From contig NZ_MSDV01000012.1 of NCBI RefSeq assembly GCF_001931485.1, positions 186,001-250,000 of the forward strand: a DNA stretch of 64,000 nt, given 5' to 3'. Origin of the DNA: Burkholderia sp. SRS-W-2-2016 (lineage in GTDB: Bacteria; Pseudomonadota; Gammaproteobacteria; Burkholderiales; Burkholderiaceae). This document shows positions 9,933-19,971 of this stretch, one piece after another. The notes under the pieces are model-generated. The model had not been told where the DNA came from. It searched no databases and saw only the letters and a program-made list of their open reading frames with translations. The position numbers were made by a program, and so were the translations under genes. Every line of letters starts with the position of its first letter. The first letter of the stretch is position 1.

Positions 9933-12900
9933 ATGACCACCGACGTTACCGATCCGCCCTCAGCGCAGCCGCCTGGCACCCCGCCGGACCAGCCGGCCGG
10001 GCAGCAGAGTCCCGACACGCCGCCGAAGCCGAAGCGGCGCTGGGGCCGGCTGCTGCTGAAAACGGTCGCGGGCACGCTGATCGTGCTGGTGTTGCTCGTG
10101 GTGCTGGCGGGCGGTCTGCTGTACGGCGCGCTGACCACCGAGCGCGGCACCGCGTATGCGTGGCAGGCGGCGGTCAAGCTGCTCGGCGGCCGGCTCGCGG
10201 GGAGATTCGACGGCGGCACGCTCGCGAGCGGGGTGCAGTTGCGCGACGTGCGCTGGCGCAGCCTCGACGGCAGCGGCACCGACATCCGGATCGATTACGC
10301 GGCGGGCCGCTGGGCGCTCGGCCGCGAACCGTGGCGCTTCACGATCGAGTATCTGCACGTCGGCACGATCGACGCGCGGGTCGGCGCGTCGTCGTCGACC
10401 AGCAGCGAGCCGCTGAAGCTGCCGCAGGATCTGCGTCTGCCGATGCAGCTCGAGATTCGCGACGTGCGGGTCGAGCGGCTGCTGGTGCATCAGGGCACGT
10501 CGACGACCGAGCTGTCGCACTTCCTGTTTCATGGCCGCAGCGACGGGCAGCACCACGAGGCGGCGGTCGAAAGCCTGGAAACGCCGTTCGGCTCGGTGAC
10601 CGCGTCGGCGAAACTCGACGGCGCGAAGCCGTTCCCGCTGTCCGGCGAGGTCGGCTATTCGGGCAAGGTCCGCGACGAGGCGGTGCAGGTGAGCGGCCAT
10701 CTGAGCGGCACGCTCGAACAGCTGGCCGCCGAGATCGACGCGAGCGGGATGAAGCTGACCGGTCACGCGCGGGTCGAGGCGACGCCGTTCGCCGCGGTGC
10801 CGCTGCAACGCGCGACGCTGAGCTTCGATCACGTGAATCCGCAGGCTTTCGCGCCGGGCGCGCCGCTGGCGGATCTGGCGGTGCGGGCGGAGTTGCAGCC
10901 GGTGGAACTGCTTGGAGCCGGGGCCGGCGGTGCGGGCGCGGCGAGCGGTGCCGGCGCTGGTAGCGCCGCAAGCGGCGTGGCGATTGGAGCGGCGAGCGGT
11001 GCGGCAACCCCCGCTAGCGCCGCCTCGGCGGGCAGCGCGGCTGACCACCGCGCCGCGACGGCGGCCAGCCAGCCCGGCCATCACCTGAACCTGGGCCACC
11101 ACCACGCGGACGCCAAACCCGCGGCGGGCTTCGCAGTAGCCGGCCATCTGTCGATCGTCAACGCGAAACCTGGCGCGATCGACCAGAACCTGCTGCCGCT
11201 GATCGACGCGAACACCGACGTGCGCCTCGACGCGCAGACGCAAAGCATCTCGAACCTGAACCTGCGGCTGGTGCGCAACGCGAGCGTCACCGGCAGCGGC
11301 ACGCTGAGCGGCCGGCGCGGCCAGCTCGATCTGAAGGTCGCGCGGCTCGACCTGAACGCGTTGCAGGCGACGGTGCGGCCCACCCAACTGGCCGGCCCGA
11401 TCGGCATCCGTCTGAACGACGACATCCAGACGCTGACGCTCGACCTTGCCGACCCGGCCGCCGCGCTGCGCGCGCAAGGCAAGATCACGTTCGACCCGGC
11501 GCGGATCAGCTTCAACGACGTGCGCGTCACCTCGGGGCGCGGGCGCATCGATCTGTCGGGCGCGCTCAAGCACGACGCCAATTCGACCTACAACCTGAAG
11601 GCGCAACTAACCGACTTCGATCCGCTGTCGCTCACTTCGCAGATGCCGGCGCGCACGCCGGTCGCGGCGCCCGCGGCTGCCGCTGCGGTTACGAGCGGCG
11701 CGCAGCGCGCGCGCCAGGCGCAGGCCGCCGCGCTGGTCGGCAGCACGGCCGGCGCGAAGAGCGCGGCCCCGGGCGATCAGGCCGCGGCGGTCGCGAAGAA
11801 CACCGCGAAGGCGGCGGTGCAGACCGAGGTGTTGACGCGCAAGACGCCGCCCGCCCAGCGCGCCGCGCCGAAGGCGCCGCCGGCGCGCAAGATCGAAGCG
11901 CGCGTGAACGCGACGCTGAGCGCGACAGGCGTGCTCGCGCCGACCTTCACGACCCGCGCCGAATTCAAGCTCGGCCCGAGCGTCTACGACGACCTGCCGC
12001 TGACCGGCGGCGGCACGATCCAGCTGGCCGGCTCGCGGATTCTGCCGAGTCGCGCGAATCTGTCGGTGGCGGGCAATCAGGTCGATGTGCAGGGCAGCTT
12101 CGGCGCGCCCGGCGACCGGCTGCGCTTCCGGGTCGACGCGCCGCAGCTCGATAGGCTCGGCTTCGGCCTCGCCGGCGTGCTCGCCGCCGACGGCGACCTG
12201 ACCGGCTCGTTCGCGCATCCGAACGTCACGCTGAACTACAAGGCCGAGAACGTCGCGTTCGGCACGAACCGCGTCGGCCATGCGGAAGGCCACGCCGAAT
12301 TGCGCGACGGCGCGAACGGCGCGCTCGCGTTCACGACCGACGCGCGCAACCTGAGCGCCGGCGGCGTCGATCTGAACACGCTGACCGCGAAGCTATCCGG
12401 CACGCGCGCGAACCATACGCTCGAAGCCGCGGCGACCGGCAAGCTGCAGGATCGCCCGCTCGATCTGTCGCTCGCCGCGCACGGCAAGCTGACCGATTCG
12501 CGCGACGGCACGCGCTGGGACGGCAGCGTCACGCGTCTGCAAAATCGCGGCACGCCGGCGCTGAACCTCGAATCGCCGCTCGCGGTCAGCGCCGGGCCCG
12601 GGTATCTGACGCTCGGCGCGACGCGCCTGACCATCGAAGGCGCGGTGCTGAGCCTGAAGTCGTTCGCGTTCGAGCACGGCCGCATCCAGTCGGCCGGCAC
12701 GCTGACCGACGTGTCGCTTGCGCGGTTGCAGGAGCTGCGGCACGAACTTACCGGCGAGCCGCCCGCGGTGCGCACCGATCTCGTGTTCGACGGCGACTGG
12801 GACTTCTCGCTCGGCGCGACCGCCAACGGCCACATCGAGCTGCACCGGCGCAGCGGCGACGTGACGGTCGAGATCGGCCGCGGACTGGCGTCGATGGGCA

Positions 12901-14363
12901 TCACCGCGATGCGCGCGCGCGCCGAATTCACCGGCGGCAACCAGTTGAACGCGACCGTTCACGCGCAGGCGAGCCGGGTCGGGGTAATCGATGCCGACGC
13001 ACATACCGCGCTGGTGCTGCGCGAGGGCCTGCTCACCGTCGATCCGCAGAGCGCGTTGTCGGGCAACGTGAACGCGAACGTGCCGTCGCTGCGCACCACC
13101 GGCGGGCTGCTCGGCCCGAGCTATCTGCTCGACGGCCATCTCGCGTTGCGGCTCGCGCTGCACGGCACCGTCGCGAAGCCCAACGTGACCGGCTCGCTGG
13201 TCGGCGACGACCTGTCCGCGACCGTGGTCAGCCAGGGCGTGCAACTGAAGGATGGGGTGGTGCGCATCGCGCTGTCGGAGAACATGGTGGACTTCCAGCA
13301 GGTCGAGTTCCGCGGCTCCAGCGGCACGTTGCGCGCGACCGGGCGCGTGCGGCTCGACGGCTCGGAGCCCGATCTGACCGCCAGCATCGTCGCCGACAAG
13401 CTCGACGTGTTCGCGTCGCCGGACCGTCATCTGTCGCTGTCGGGCAGCGCGAGCATCGCGAACGGCGGCACCGAGCGCGGGATGGCGATCAACGGCAAGT
13501 TCGTGGTCGACAGCGCGCTGTTCGACCTGCCCGAGCAGGCCGCGCCGAGTCTCGGCGACGACGTCGTGATCATCCGTGCGGACGGCACCCGCTCCGGCGG
13601 CCGGCCGCCGCCGAGCGAGGCCGGCACGCAGCCGGCCAGTCCGTTCGCGCCGCGCGCGAACATCGAGATCGGTCTGGGCAACAACTTCCGCTTCCGCGCG
13701 GCGGGCGCGGATCTCGGCCTCGCCGGCACGATCACCGCGATGAGCGCGCCGAACACGCCGCTGCGCGCGGTCGGCAACGTGCGCGTGACGCCGGGCTCGA
13801 CCTATACCGCGTTCGGCCGCAAGCTCGCGATCGAGAATGGCTTCTTCACGTTCAACGGGCCGGTCACCAATCCGGGCATCAATATTCTGGCGATGCGCCG
13901 CAACCAGCAGGTCGAGGCGGGCGTGCAAGTGACCGGCACGCTGCAGACGCCGGTCGCGCGACTGGTGTCGGAGCCGGCCGTGCCGGACAACGAAAAGCTG
14001 TCGTGGCTGCTGTTCGGTCACGGCACCGACCAGGGCAACAACCTCGGTCAGCAAAGCACGATGACGACCGCGCTCGCGCTGCTCGGCAGCGCGACCGGCA
14101 AGCGGATCGCGGAGACGGTCGGGCTCGACGAGTTCTCGATCGGCCGCAGCGATGTGGGTCTGACCGATCCGCAGGTCGTGATGGTGTCGAAGGCGATCAA
14201 CGAGTGGCTCGTGATCGGCTATGAGCAGGGCTTGCAGTCAGCCAGCAACGCGATCAAGGCAACCCTCAATCTGACGCGCTACTGGTCGCTGGTCGTGTAT
14301 GGCGGGACGTTCTATGGCGCCGACGTGCTGTACACGCGACGCTTCGATCGCTTCAAGTGGTGA
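9933..14363 (+). CDS. tamB: TamB, translocation and assembly module inner-membrane subunit
   Basis: A 1476-residue envelope protein anchored by one N-terminal transmembrane helix (about residues 41-66) after a Pro-rich cytosolic tail. The rest is an elongated periplasmic beta-rich body ending in the conserved TamB/DUF490 domain (about residues 1130-1476, including VTGTLQTPVARLVSEP and the final FDRFKW). TamB-family proteins bridge the periplasm, act with TamA and are implicated in phospholipid transfer to the outer membrane. Two Ala/Gly-rich insertions are notable. One around residues 326-380 runs into a His-rich patch (about 382-398). The other is an Ala/Lys-rich stretch near residues 575-650. 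The gene follows tamA directly and ends at a strong terminator. Confidence 0.95.
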   Translation: MTTDVTDPPSAQPPGTPPDQPAGQQSPDTPPKPKRRWGRLLLKTVAGTLIVLVLLVVLAGGLLYGALTTERGTAYAWQAAVKLLGGRLAGRFDGGTLASGVQLRDVRWRSLDGSGTDIRIDYAAGRWALGREPWRFTIEYLHVGTIDARVGASSSTSSEPLKLPQDLRLPMQLEIRDVRVERLLVHQGTSTTELSHFLFHGRSDGQHHEAAVESLETPFGSVTASAKLDGAKPFPLSGEVGYSGKVRDEAVQVSGHLSGTLEQLAAEIDASGMKLTGHARVEATPFAAVPLQRATLSFDHVNPQAFAPGAPLADLAVRAELQPVELLGAGAGGAGAASGAGAGSAASGVAIGAASGAATPASAASAGSAADHRAATAASQPGHHLNLGHHHADAKPAAGFAVAGHLSIVNAKPGAIDQNLLPLIDANTDVRLDAQTQSISNLNLRLVRNASVTGSGTLSGRRGQLDLKVARLDLNALQATVRPTQLAGPIGIRLNDDIQTLTLDLADPAAALRAQGKITFDPARISFNDVRVTSGRGRIDLSGALKHDANSTYNLKAQLTDFDPLSLTSQMPARTPVAAPAAAAAVTSGAQRARQAQAAALVGSTAGAKSAAPGDQAAAVAKNTAKAAVQTEVLTRKTPPAQRAAPKAPPARKIEARVNATLSATGVLAPTFTTRAEFKLGPSVYDDLPLTGGGTIQLAGSRILPSRANLSVAGNQVDVQGSFGAPGDRLRFRVDAPQLDRLGFGLAGVLAADGDLTGSFAHPNVTLNYKAENVAFGTNRVGHAEGHAELRDGANGALAFTTDARNLSAGGVDLNTLTAKLSGTRANHTLEAAATGKLQDRPLDLSLAAHGKLTDSRDGTRWDGSVTRLQNRGTPALNLESPLAVSAGPGYLTLGATRLTIEGAVLSLKSFAFEHGRIQSAGTLTDVSLARLQELRHELTGEPPAVRTDLVFDGDWDFSLGATANGHIELHRRSGDVTVEIGRGLASMGITAMRARAEFTGGNQLNATVHAQASRVGVIDADAHTALVLREGLLTVDPQSALSGNVNANVPSLRTTGGLLGPSYLLDGHLALRLALHGTVAKPNVTGSLVGDDLSATVVSQGVQLKDGVVRIALSENMVDFQQVEFRGSSGTLRATGRVRLDGSEPDLTASIVADKLDVFASPDRHLSLSGSASIANGGTERGMAINGKFVVDSALFDLPEQAAPSLGDDVVIIRADGTRSGGRPPPSEAGTQPASPFAPRANIEIGLGNNFRFRAAGADLGLAGTITAMSAPNTPLRAVGNVRVTPGSTYTAFGRKLAIENGFFTFNGPVTNPGINILAMRRNQQVEAGVQVTGTLQTPVARLVSEPAVPDNEKLSWLLFGHGTDQGNNLGQQSTMTTALALLGSATGKRIAETVGLDEFSIGRSDVGLTDPQVVMVSKAINEWLVIGYEQGLQSASNAIKATLNLTRYWSLVVYGGTFYGADVLYTRRFDRFKW

Positions 14364-14417
14364 TGGGGGCGCGCTGCCGGCTTGAGCGGCCGGCGGCAGC
14401 ACTTCAACGGCAGCGGT

Positions 14418-14454
14418 AAAAAAAATGGCACGCCCTAAGGCGTGCCATTTTTGC
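14418..14454. terminator. Bidirectional intrinsic terminator between tamB and metG
   Basis: A perfect 14-bp inverted repeat, AAAAATGGCACGCC / GGCGTGCCATTTTT, around a CTAA loop, with an A-run before and a T-run after. It sits between two convergent genes and can terminate both. Confidence 0.9.
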
Positions 14455-14490
14455 TTGCGGGTGCCGCGCGCCCGGCGGCGCGCTAGCGCG

Positions 14491-16638
14491 TTACTTCACC
14501 CGCATGCCCGGCTTCGCGCCGCTATGCGGCTCGAGCACGTACAGACCCGGTTCGGCCTTCTCGTCGGCCGCCGATGCCGCCAGCACCATCCCTTCGGACA
14601 GGCCGAACTTCATCTTGCGCGGCGCGAGGTTCGCGACCATCACGGTCAGCTTGCCGATCAGCTGCTCCGGCTGATACGCGGACTTGATGCCCGAGAACAC
14701 GTTGCGGGTCTTCTCTTCGCCCACGTCGAGCGTCAGTTGCAAGAGCTTGTCCGAGCCTTCGACCGCCTTGCAGTCGACGATCTTCGCGATGCGCAGATCG
14801 ACCTTCGCGAAATCGTCGATCGAGATGATGCCCGAGCCGTCGTCCTGAGCGGCGGCCGCGGCTTTCGCATCGGCCTTCGCGCTGTTCTTCGACTTGCCCT
14901 TCGCATCGGCCGGCGCCGCTTCCGGCGTGGCTTGCAGCGAATCGCGGTTGGCCGCGAGCAGCGCTTCGATCTGCTTCGGATCGACACGCGTCATCAGATG
15001 CTTGTATGCGTTGATCGGGCGACCCGAGGTGAGCGGCAGGTTCGCGTCGGCCCACTTGAGCGGCTCGATCGCGAGGAACGCTTCGACCGCTTCGGCGAGC
15101 TTCGGCAGCACCGGCTTCAGCGCGAGCGACAGCAGGCGGAACGCCTCGACGCTGACGCTACAGGTTTCATGCAGCGCGACCGCGTTGGCCGGGTCTTTCG
15201 CCTGATCCCACGGCTTCGCGGTGTCGACGTATGCATTGACCGCGTCGGCCAGTTCCATGGTCTGACGCAGCGCGCGGCTGTACTCGCGCGCTTCGTAATG
15301 CGCGGCGATCTGCGGCAGCGCGGCGCGCAGCGTGCCGAGCAGCGGATGATGCATCGCGCTGTCCTGCACCCGGCCGTCGAAGCGCTTGATCAGGAAGCCG
15401 GCCGCGCGGCTCGCGATGTTCACGTACTTGCCGATCAGGTCGCTGTTCACACGCGCCTGGAAGTCGTCGAGGTTCAGGTCGAGGTCTTCCATCGTGCTGT
15501 TCAGCTTGGCCGCGAAGTAGTAGCGCAGCCATTCCGGGTTCAGGCCGGTGTCGATCACGCTTTGCGCGGTGATGAAGGTGCCGCGCGACTTCGACATCTT
15601 CGCGCCGTCGACGGTCAGGAAGCCGTGCGCGAACACGTTGGTCGGCGTGCGATGGCCGGAGAATTCGAGCATCGCGGGCCAGAACAGCGTGTGGAAATAC
15701 AGGATGTCCTTGCCGATGAAGTGATACTGCTCGGCCTTCGAACCCTTGCGCACCCATGCGTCGAAGTCGAGGCCGCGCTTTTCGGCGAGGTTCTTGAAGC
15801 TCGCGTAGTAGCCGACCGGCGCGTCGAGCCACACGTAGAAATATTTGCCGGGCGCGCCCGGAATCTCGAAGCCGAAGTACGGCGCGTCGCGCGAGATGTC
15901 CCAGTCGGCGAGCTTGGCTTCGCCGGCGTCGCCGAGCCACTCGCGCATCTTGTTGGTCGCTTCCGGCTGGGCGAGGCCGCCGACCCATTCGCGCAGGAAG
16001 CTCTCGCAGCGCGGATCGGACAGGCGGAAGAAGTAGTGCGTGGAGGTCTTGCGAATCGGCGTCGCGCCCGAGACCACCGAGTACGGGTTCACCAGTTCGG
16101 TCGGCAGATAGGTCGAGCCGCACACTTCGCAGTTATCGCCGTACTGGTCCTTCGCGCCGCACTTCGGGCATTCGCCCTTGATGAAGCGGTCCGGCAGGAA
16201 CATTTCCTTGACCGGGTCGTACGCCTGTTCGATCTCGCGCGCGTCGATCAGGCCCGCGTCTTTCAGCGCGAGATAGACGTTTTCGCTGAGCACGCGGTTT
16301 TCGTCGGAATCGGTCGAGTAGTAGTTGTCGAACGAAATGCCGAAGCTGTCGAAGTCGCGCTTGTGCTCCTGCCACACGCGGTCGATCAGCTGTTTCGGCG
16401 TCAGACCTTCTTTTTCCGCGCGCAGCATGACCGGGGTGCCGTGGGTGTCGTCGGCGCCCACGTAGTAGACCTCGTGGCCGTGCATTCGCAGCGCCCGGAC
16501 CCAGATGTCCGTCTGGATATATTCGACCAGATGGCCGATATGAATCTGCCCGTTCGCATACGGAAGGGCCGACGTGACGAGAATCTGGCGACGGCCGGAC
16601 GGCGCGCCTGCGGTGAGATCGGTGGCGGGTGCTGACAT
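14491..16638 (-). CDS. metG: Methionyl-tRNA synthetase
   Basis: A 715-residue class I aminoacyl-tRNA synthetase charging tRNA-Met. The HIGH motif is at residues 33-36 and KMSKS at 347-351. A zinc-binding knuckle is formed by CPKC (157-160) and a later CEVC. The C-terminal part (after a Lys/Ala-rich linker near residues 560-600) is the EMAP-II/Trbp111-like tRNA-binding and dimerisation domain, containing [20 protein letters not shown]. The full length matches the long bacterial form. The ATG at 16638 is upstream of the catalytic N-terminus and gives a short polar tail. Confidence 0.97.
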   Translation of the reverse strand: MSAPATDLTAGAPSGRRQILVTSALPYANGQIHIGHLVEYIQTDIWVRALRMHGHEVYYVGADDTHGTPVMLRAEKEGLTPKQLIDRVWQEHKRDFDSFGISFDNYYSTDSDENRVLSENVYLALKDAGLIDAREIEQAYDPVKEMFLPDRFIKGECPKCGAKDQYGDNCEVCGSTYLPTELVNPYSVVSGATPIRKTSTHYFFRLSDPRCESFLREWVGGLAQPEATNKMREWLGDAGEAKLADWDISRDAPYFGFEIPGAPGKYFYVWLDAPVGYYASFKNLAEKRGLDFDAWVRKGSKAEQYHFIGKDILYFHTLFWPAMLEFSGHRTPTNVFAHGFLTVDGAKMSKSRGTFITAQSVIDTGLNPEWLRYYFAAKLNSTMEDLDLNLDDFQARVNSDLIGKYVNIASRAAGFLIKRFDGRVQDSAMHHPLLGTLRAALPQIAAHYEAREYSRALRQTMELADAVNAYVDTAKPWDQAKDPANAVALHETCSVSVEAFRLLSLALKPVLPKLAEAVEAFLAIEPLKWADANLPLTSGRPINAYKHLMTRVDPKQIEALLAANRDSLQATPEAAPADAKGKSKNSAKADAKAAAAAQDDGSGIISIDDFAKVDLRIAKIVDCKAVEGSDKLLQLTLDVGEEKTRNVFSGIKSAYQPEQLIGKLTVMVANLAPRKMKFGLSEGMVLAASAADEKAEPGLYVLEPHSGAKPGMRVK

Positions 16639-17028
16639 AAGGATCGGGGGTGCCTGCGGTGGGACGAAACGAGGATTTTAGCAGGGCGCAGGCTCGACGC
16701 GGCGCGCGCGGCAGCAGGCTGGACGGGGAGGGCGGAGCGGGGAGCTACAGATGCCGCGGACCCGAAGCGTCAGATGAATCACGAATCGAGCGGGCAAAAA
16801 AAACCGGGGTTTGATAAACCCCGGAGCAACAACGACAAGAGGAGAATGGTGACGTGGCGGCTTCGCCAACCACGTACCGTAAAGAGAGACCGCGGATTTC
16901 CGGCAGAGTTCGAAATTTTTTTCGGTTTGTCAGGAAACCCGTCCGGCGGCGCGTGCTGCGCGTCCGCCGGGCGGTTCGGACCGCGAAGCCCGCTCAGCCC
17001 GGCTGCTCCCGGTTCTCCGGACTTGTCC
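16639..17028. other. Intergenic region between metG and the OmpA-family lipoprotein
   Basis: About 390 bases with no convincing gene. It holds the metG 5' region and, on the minus strand, a long (about 200-base) 3' trailer of the OmpA-family gene that ends at the terminator at 16796-16825. The trailer contains a second stem-loop (ACGTGG...CCACGT, 16853-16876) with an internal GGC-TTC-GCC helix. Confidence 0.6.
16796..16825 (-). terminator. Intrinsic terminator downstream of the OmpA-family lipoprotein gene
   Basis: On the minus strand a 9-bp stem, CCGGGGTTT/AAACCCCGG, with a 3-base loop is followed by nine T residues. It is the first strong terminator after the leftward OmpA-family gene. Confidence 0.9.
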
Positions 17029-17682
17029 TTATTGCGGGGCGTGCTGGGCGGTTGCGCGCAGATAGATTTCCACGCGACGGTTGGCCGCACGGCCGGCTTC
17101 GGTGTTGTTGTCGGCGATCGGCTGGCTCGGGCCCATGCCGGTGGCCGACAGGCGCTGCGGTGCGATACCGCGCTGGCCCAGATAGCCGGTCACGCTTTGC
17201 GCGCGGTTGACCGACAGCGTCTGGTTATATTGCGCGGAGCCGGTGCTGTCGGTATGGCCGACCACCGACGCGACGATTTCCGGGTTCTGCTGCATCGTTT
17301 GCGCGAGCTGGTCGAGCACCGGTGCGAACGACGGCTTGATCGCGTAGCTGCTGGTGTCGAACGTGACCGAGCTCGGGATGTTCAGCTTGAGCGAGCCGTC
17401 CGGCTGCTCGGTGATCTGCGTGCCGGTGCCCTTGGTCGCGCCCGACATGCGATTGCGGATGTTTTCCCAGTTGTAGCCGGTCACGCCGCCGACCGCCGCG
17501 CCGACGCCCGCGCCGATCGCCGCGCCCTTGCCGCCACCGAAGATGGCGCCGAGCGCCGCGCCGGTGCCCGCACCCACGCCGGTGCCGACTGCCGTATTGG
17601 TGCCCTGTTGGGTCGCGCAACCTGCCAGAAACGAGCCGGCAATAGCGAACACGGCGACGCGAGTCATGATTTTTGCATTCAT
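17029..17682 (-). CDS. OmpA-family outer-membrane lipoprotein (YiaD-like)
   Basis: A 217-residue predicted lipoprotein. The signal peptide ends in the lipobox LAGC with Cys22 as the lipidation site. A glycine-rich segment (about residues 33-68, GTGVGAGTGAALGAIFGGGKG and following) resembles a glycine-zipper membrane region. The C-terminal OmpA peptidoglycan-binding domain shows VGHTDSTGSAQYNQTLSVNRAQSV and ends with the conserved NRRVEIYL. It probably tethers the outer membrane to peptidoglycan. The ATG at 17682 is preferred over the upstream in-frame codon because a GAGGATCG ribosome site lies just before it and the lipoprotein signal follows. It is monocistronic with its own terminator. Confidence 0.92.
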   Translation of the reverse strand: MNAKIMTRVAVFAIAGSFLAGCATQQGTNTAVGTGVGAGTGAALGAIFGGGKGAAIGAGVGAAVGGVTGYNWENIRNRMSGATKGTGTQITEQPDGSLKLNIPSSVTFDTSSYAIKPSFAPVLDQLAQTMQQNPEIVASVVGHTDSTGSAQYNQTLSVNRAQSVTGYLGQRGIAPQRLSATGMGPSQPIADNNTEAGRAANRRVEIYLRATAQHAPQ

Positions 17683-18034
17683 TTTTCGATCCTCTTGAGT
17701 GAAGCGAATAAACCAGCGGGTAGCAGTCAATCTATCCAGCGAACGTGACCGCTGTACAGCGAACGGCTCCAAAACTTCTGAGCGACGGAAATGCTACGCC
17801 TTTCTCCACGCGGTCCGACAACGAAGAAGGGTCTTCGGGCAGCGGCTGCCGTCAGACACTACAATAATGCCTGAAACCCGCAGCGATGCGACCCTTAGGC
17901 GTCCCGCCTGCCGGAAGGGTGCCCGGCGGGTCTAATTTAAGCAACGCTGCATAACAATTTCTTTCAAATTCCGCCGCGTGGCCGATCCGGGAACCCCATC
18001 GCACCGCGCCGCACGTCTTCCCCACGGAGTCTCA
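17683..18034. other. Divergent intergenic region between the OmpA-family lipoprotein and apbC
   Basis: About 350 bases separating two divergent genes, so it must carry both promoters. I see a GC-rich inverted-repeat segment around 17903-17935 and AT-richer stretches at 17936-17972, but no promoter I can fix with confidence and no gene. Confidence 0.5.
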
Positions 18035-19123
18035 ATGAGTATCGATCGGGCTTTGGTCGACGCCGCTCTCGCGGCCGTCACTGACCCCAACACCGGCGCG
18101 TCCTACGCGGCCGCGAAAAACATCCGCAACGTGGCCGTCGACGGCGACACCGTGAGCCTGCAGGTGGTGCTCGGCTATCCGGCGAAAAGCCAGTTCGACG
18201 CGGTCCGTCAGCGTTTCGACGCCGCGCTGCGCGCGGTGCCGGGCGTGGCCGGCGCGCGCGTCGAGGTCTCGCAGCAGATCGCCGCGCACACGGTGCAGCC
18301 GGGCGTGAAGCTGCTGCCGAACGTGAAGAACATCGTCGCGGTCGCGTCCGGCAAGGGCGGGGTCGGCAAGAGCACGACCGCGGTCAATCTCGCGCTCGCG
18401 CTGGCGAGCGAGGGCGCGTCGGTCGGCATTCTGGACGCCGACATCTACGGGCCGTCGCTGCCCACGATGCTCGGCATCGTCGGCCGTCCCGAGTCGCCGG
18501 ACGACAAGTCGATGAACCCGATGAGCGGTCACGGCGTGCAGGCCAATTCGATCGGCTTCCTGATCGAGCAGGACAACCCGATGGTGTGGCGCGGCCCGAT
18601 GGCGACCTCGGCGCTCGAGCAGCTGCTGCGCCAGACTAACTGGCACGAGCTGGATTACCTGATCGTCGACATGCCGCCGGGCACCGGCGATATTCAGCTA
18701 ACGCTCGCGCAGCGCGTGCCGGTGACCGGCGCGGTGATCGTCACGACGCCGCAGGACATCGCGCTGCTGGACGCGAAGAAGGGTCTCAAGATGTTCGAGA
18801 AGGTCGGCATTCCGATCCTCGGCATCGTCGAGAACATGGGCCTGCATATCTGCACGAACTGCGGCCACGCGGAACATATCTTCGGCGCCGGCGGCGGCGA
18901 GCGGATGGGCAAGGAATACGGCGTCGACGTGCTGGGCAGCCTGCCGCTCGATATCAAGATCCGCGAGCAGGCCGACTCGGGCAAACCGACCGTCGCGGCC
19001 GACCCGAACGGGCCGATCGCCGAGATCTACCGGTCGATCGCGCGCAAGGTCGCGATCCATATCGCCGAGCGGGCGCGCGACATGAGCTCGAAGTTTCCGA
19101 ACATCGTCGTGCAGAACACCTGA
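18035..19123 (+). CDS. apbC: Iron-sulfur cluster carrier protein ApbC (Mrp/NBP35 family)
   Basis: A 362-residue P-loop ATPase that binds and transfers Fe-S clusters to apo-proteins in the cytosol. An N-terminal DUF59/MIP18-like domain (about residues 1-90) precedes the deviant Walker A GKGGVGKST at residues 106-114. The conserved DADIYGPSLP block follows, then VDMPPGTGD, and the cluster-binding CxxC pair at Cys273 and Cys276 (CTNCGH). The ATG at 18035 is preceded by CGGAG and gives the usual length; the longer frame from 17978 is not supported. Confidence 0.95.
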   Translation: MSIDRALVDAALAAVTDPNTGASYAAAKNIRNVAVDGDTVSLQVVLGYPAKSQFDAVRQRFDAALRAVPGVAGARVEVSQQIAAHTVQPGVKLLPNVKNIVAVASGKGGVGKSTTAVNLALALASEGASVGILDADIYGPSLPTMLGIVGRPESPDDKSMNPMSGHGVQANSIGFLIEQDNPMVWRGPMATSALEQLLRQTNWHELDYLIVDMPPGTGDIQLTLAQRVPVTGAVIVTTPQDIALLDAKKGLKMFEKVGIPILGIVENMGLHICTNCGHAEHIFGAGGGERMGKEYGVDVLGSLPLDIKIREQADSGKPTVAADPNGPIAEIYRSIARKVAIHIAERARDMSSKFPNIVVQNT

Positions 19124-19278
19124 GCGGCATTCGTACGAGTTCCCGCGCGGCCATCTGGATAAAGGGTCCGCGGGGCTTCGAGGGCCTCTTTTTGCGCGTG
19201 CTCTCGCGGTATCATGTCGACTTCACAGGTTCGGCTCGACGGCCGCAGGGGCGGCTGCCAGGCCGGCAAGAGGATCGC

Positions 19279-19815
19279 ATGGGAAAACGAATCGACGGGC
19301 AGGCGGTGCATGCGTTCATCGTTCTGACTGCCGGCTGCGTATTGCTGAGCGGCTGCGGCGTGTTCCTGAGACCACAGGAAAAGCGCGCCGACGCGCAGTT
19401 GCTGCCCACCGTGGGCAATCAGGCGCACGGCCTCGTGAGCTTCATCGAGCGCTCGGACGGCGTGCAGGTTACCTACAATCTCGCGGGCATGCCGCCCAAT
19501 AGCGACCACGCGTTGCAGGTCCACGAGCGCGGCGACTGCAATGCCGTCGACGGCTCCAGCACCGGCCCGGTGTTTTCGCCGGCCGCCGAGCGGCTGAAAG
19601 CCGGCGCCCGCGTCGAGGGCGATCTCGGCAATATCCACGCGGACGCGAACGGGGTGGCGACCGGCTTCATCGTTGCGCCCGACGTGTCGCTCGACGGCAT
19701 CCGCTCGGTGTTGCAGCGCGCCGTCGTGCTGCATCACGACGCGACCGACCCGTATGCATATCCGCAGCACGGCGCCGGCGTCGCGCTGGCGTGCGGTGTG
19801 ATCCGCCAGCAGTGA
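19279..19815 (+). CDS. SodC-like lipoprotein lacking most Cu/Zn ligands
   Basis: A 178-residue protein with the Cu,Zn-superoxide dismutase fold signature. It carries a lipoprotein signal (LLSGC, lipid Cys near residue 24) and is likely anchored in the envelope. The family framework VHERGDC, GDLGNI, VVLHHDATD and the terminal GVALACGVI is clear, and both disulfide cysteines are kept. By motif alignment only one copper histidine in the VHE motif, the late copper histidine (VLHH) and the aspartate in GDLGN remain. The first HxH histidine is Gln, the bridging histidine position is Val (GPVFSP), the two zinc histidines are absent, and the active-site arginine is Val. I therefore expect no normal dismutase activity. 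The ATG at 19279 has AGAGGA upstream. Confidence 0.82.
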   Translation: MGKRIDGQAVHAFIVLTAGCVLLSGCGVFLRPQEKRADAQLLPTVGNQAHGLVSFIERSDGVQVTYNLAGMPPNSDHALQVHERGDCNAVDGSSTGPVFSPAAERLKAGARVEGDLGNIHADANGVATGFIVAPDVSLDGIRSVLQRAVVLHHDATDPYAYPQHGAGVALACGVIRQQ

Positions 19816-19904
19816 TCTCCACAGCGACCACCGCCGCTCGCGCCGCAGTGGCCCGCACTATCGGCGGCAGCATTGCCGTGATCGCGTAAAATAAGCGCCT
19901 TCGC

Positions 19905-19934
19905 CGGCCGGCCGGGCGCCGGCCGCGCGTTTTT
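19905..19934 (+). terminator. Possible intrinsic terminator after the SodC-like gene
   Basis: An 8-bp GC stem, CGGCCGGC/GCCGGCCG, with a 5-base loop is followed by CGCG and five T residues. It lies between the SodC-like gene and dcd, about 38 bases before the dcd start. Confidence 0.55.
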
Positions 19935-19971
19935 CACCTCATCAGTTATTCACGTCGAGCAGCGTTCACCT

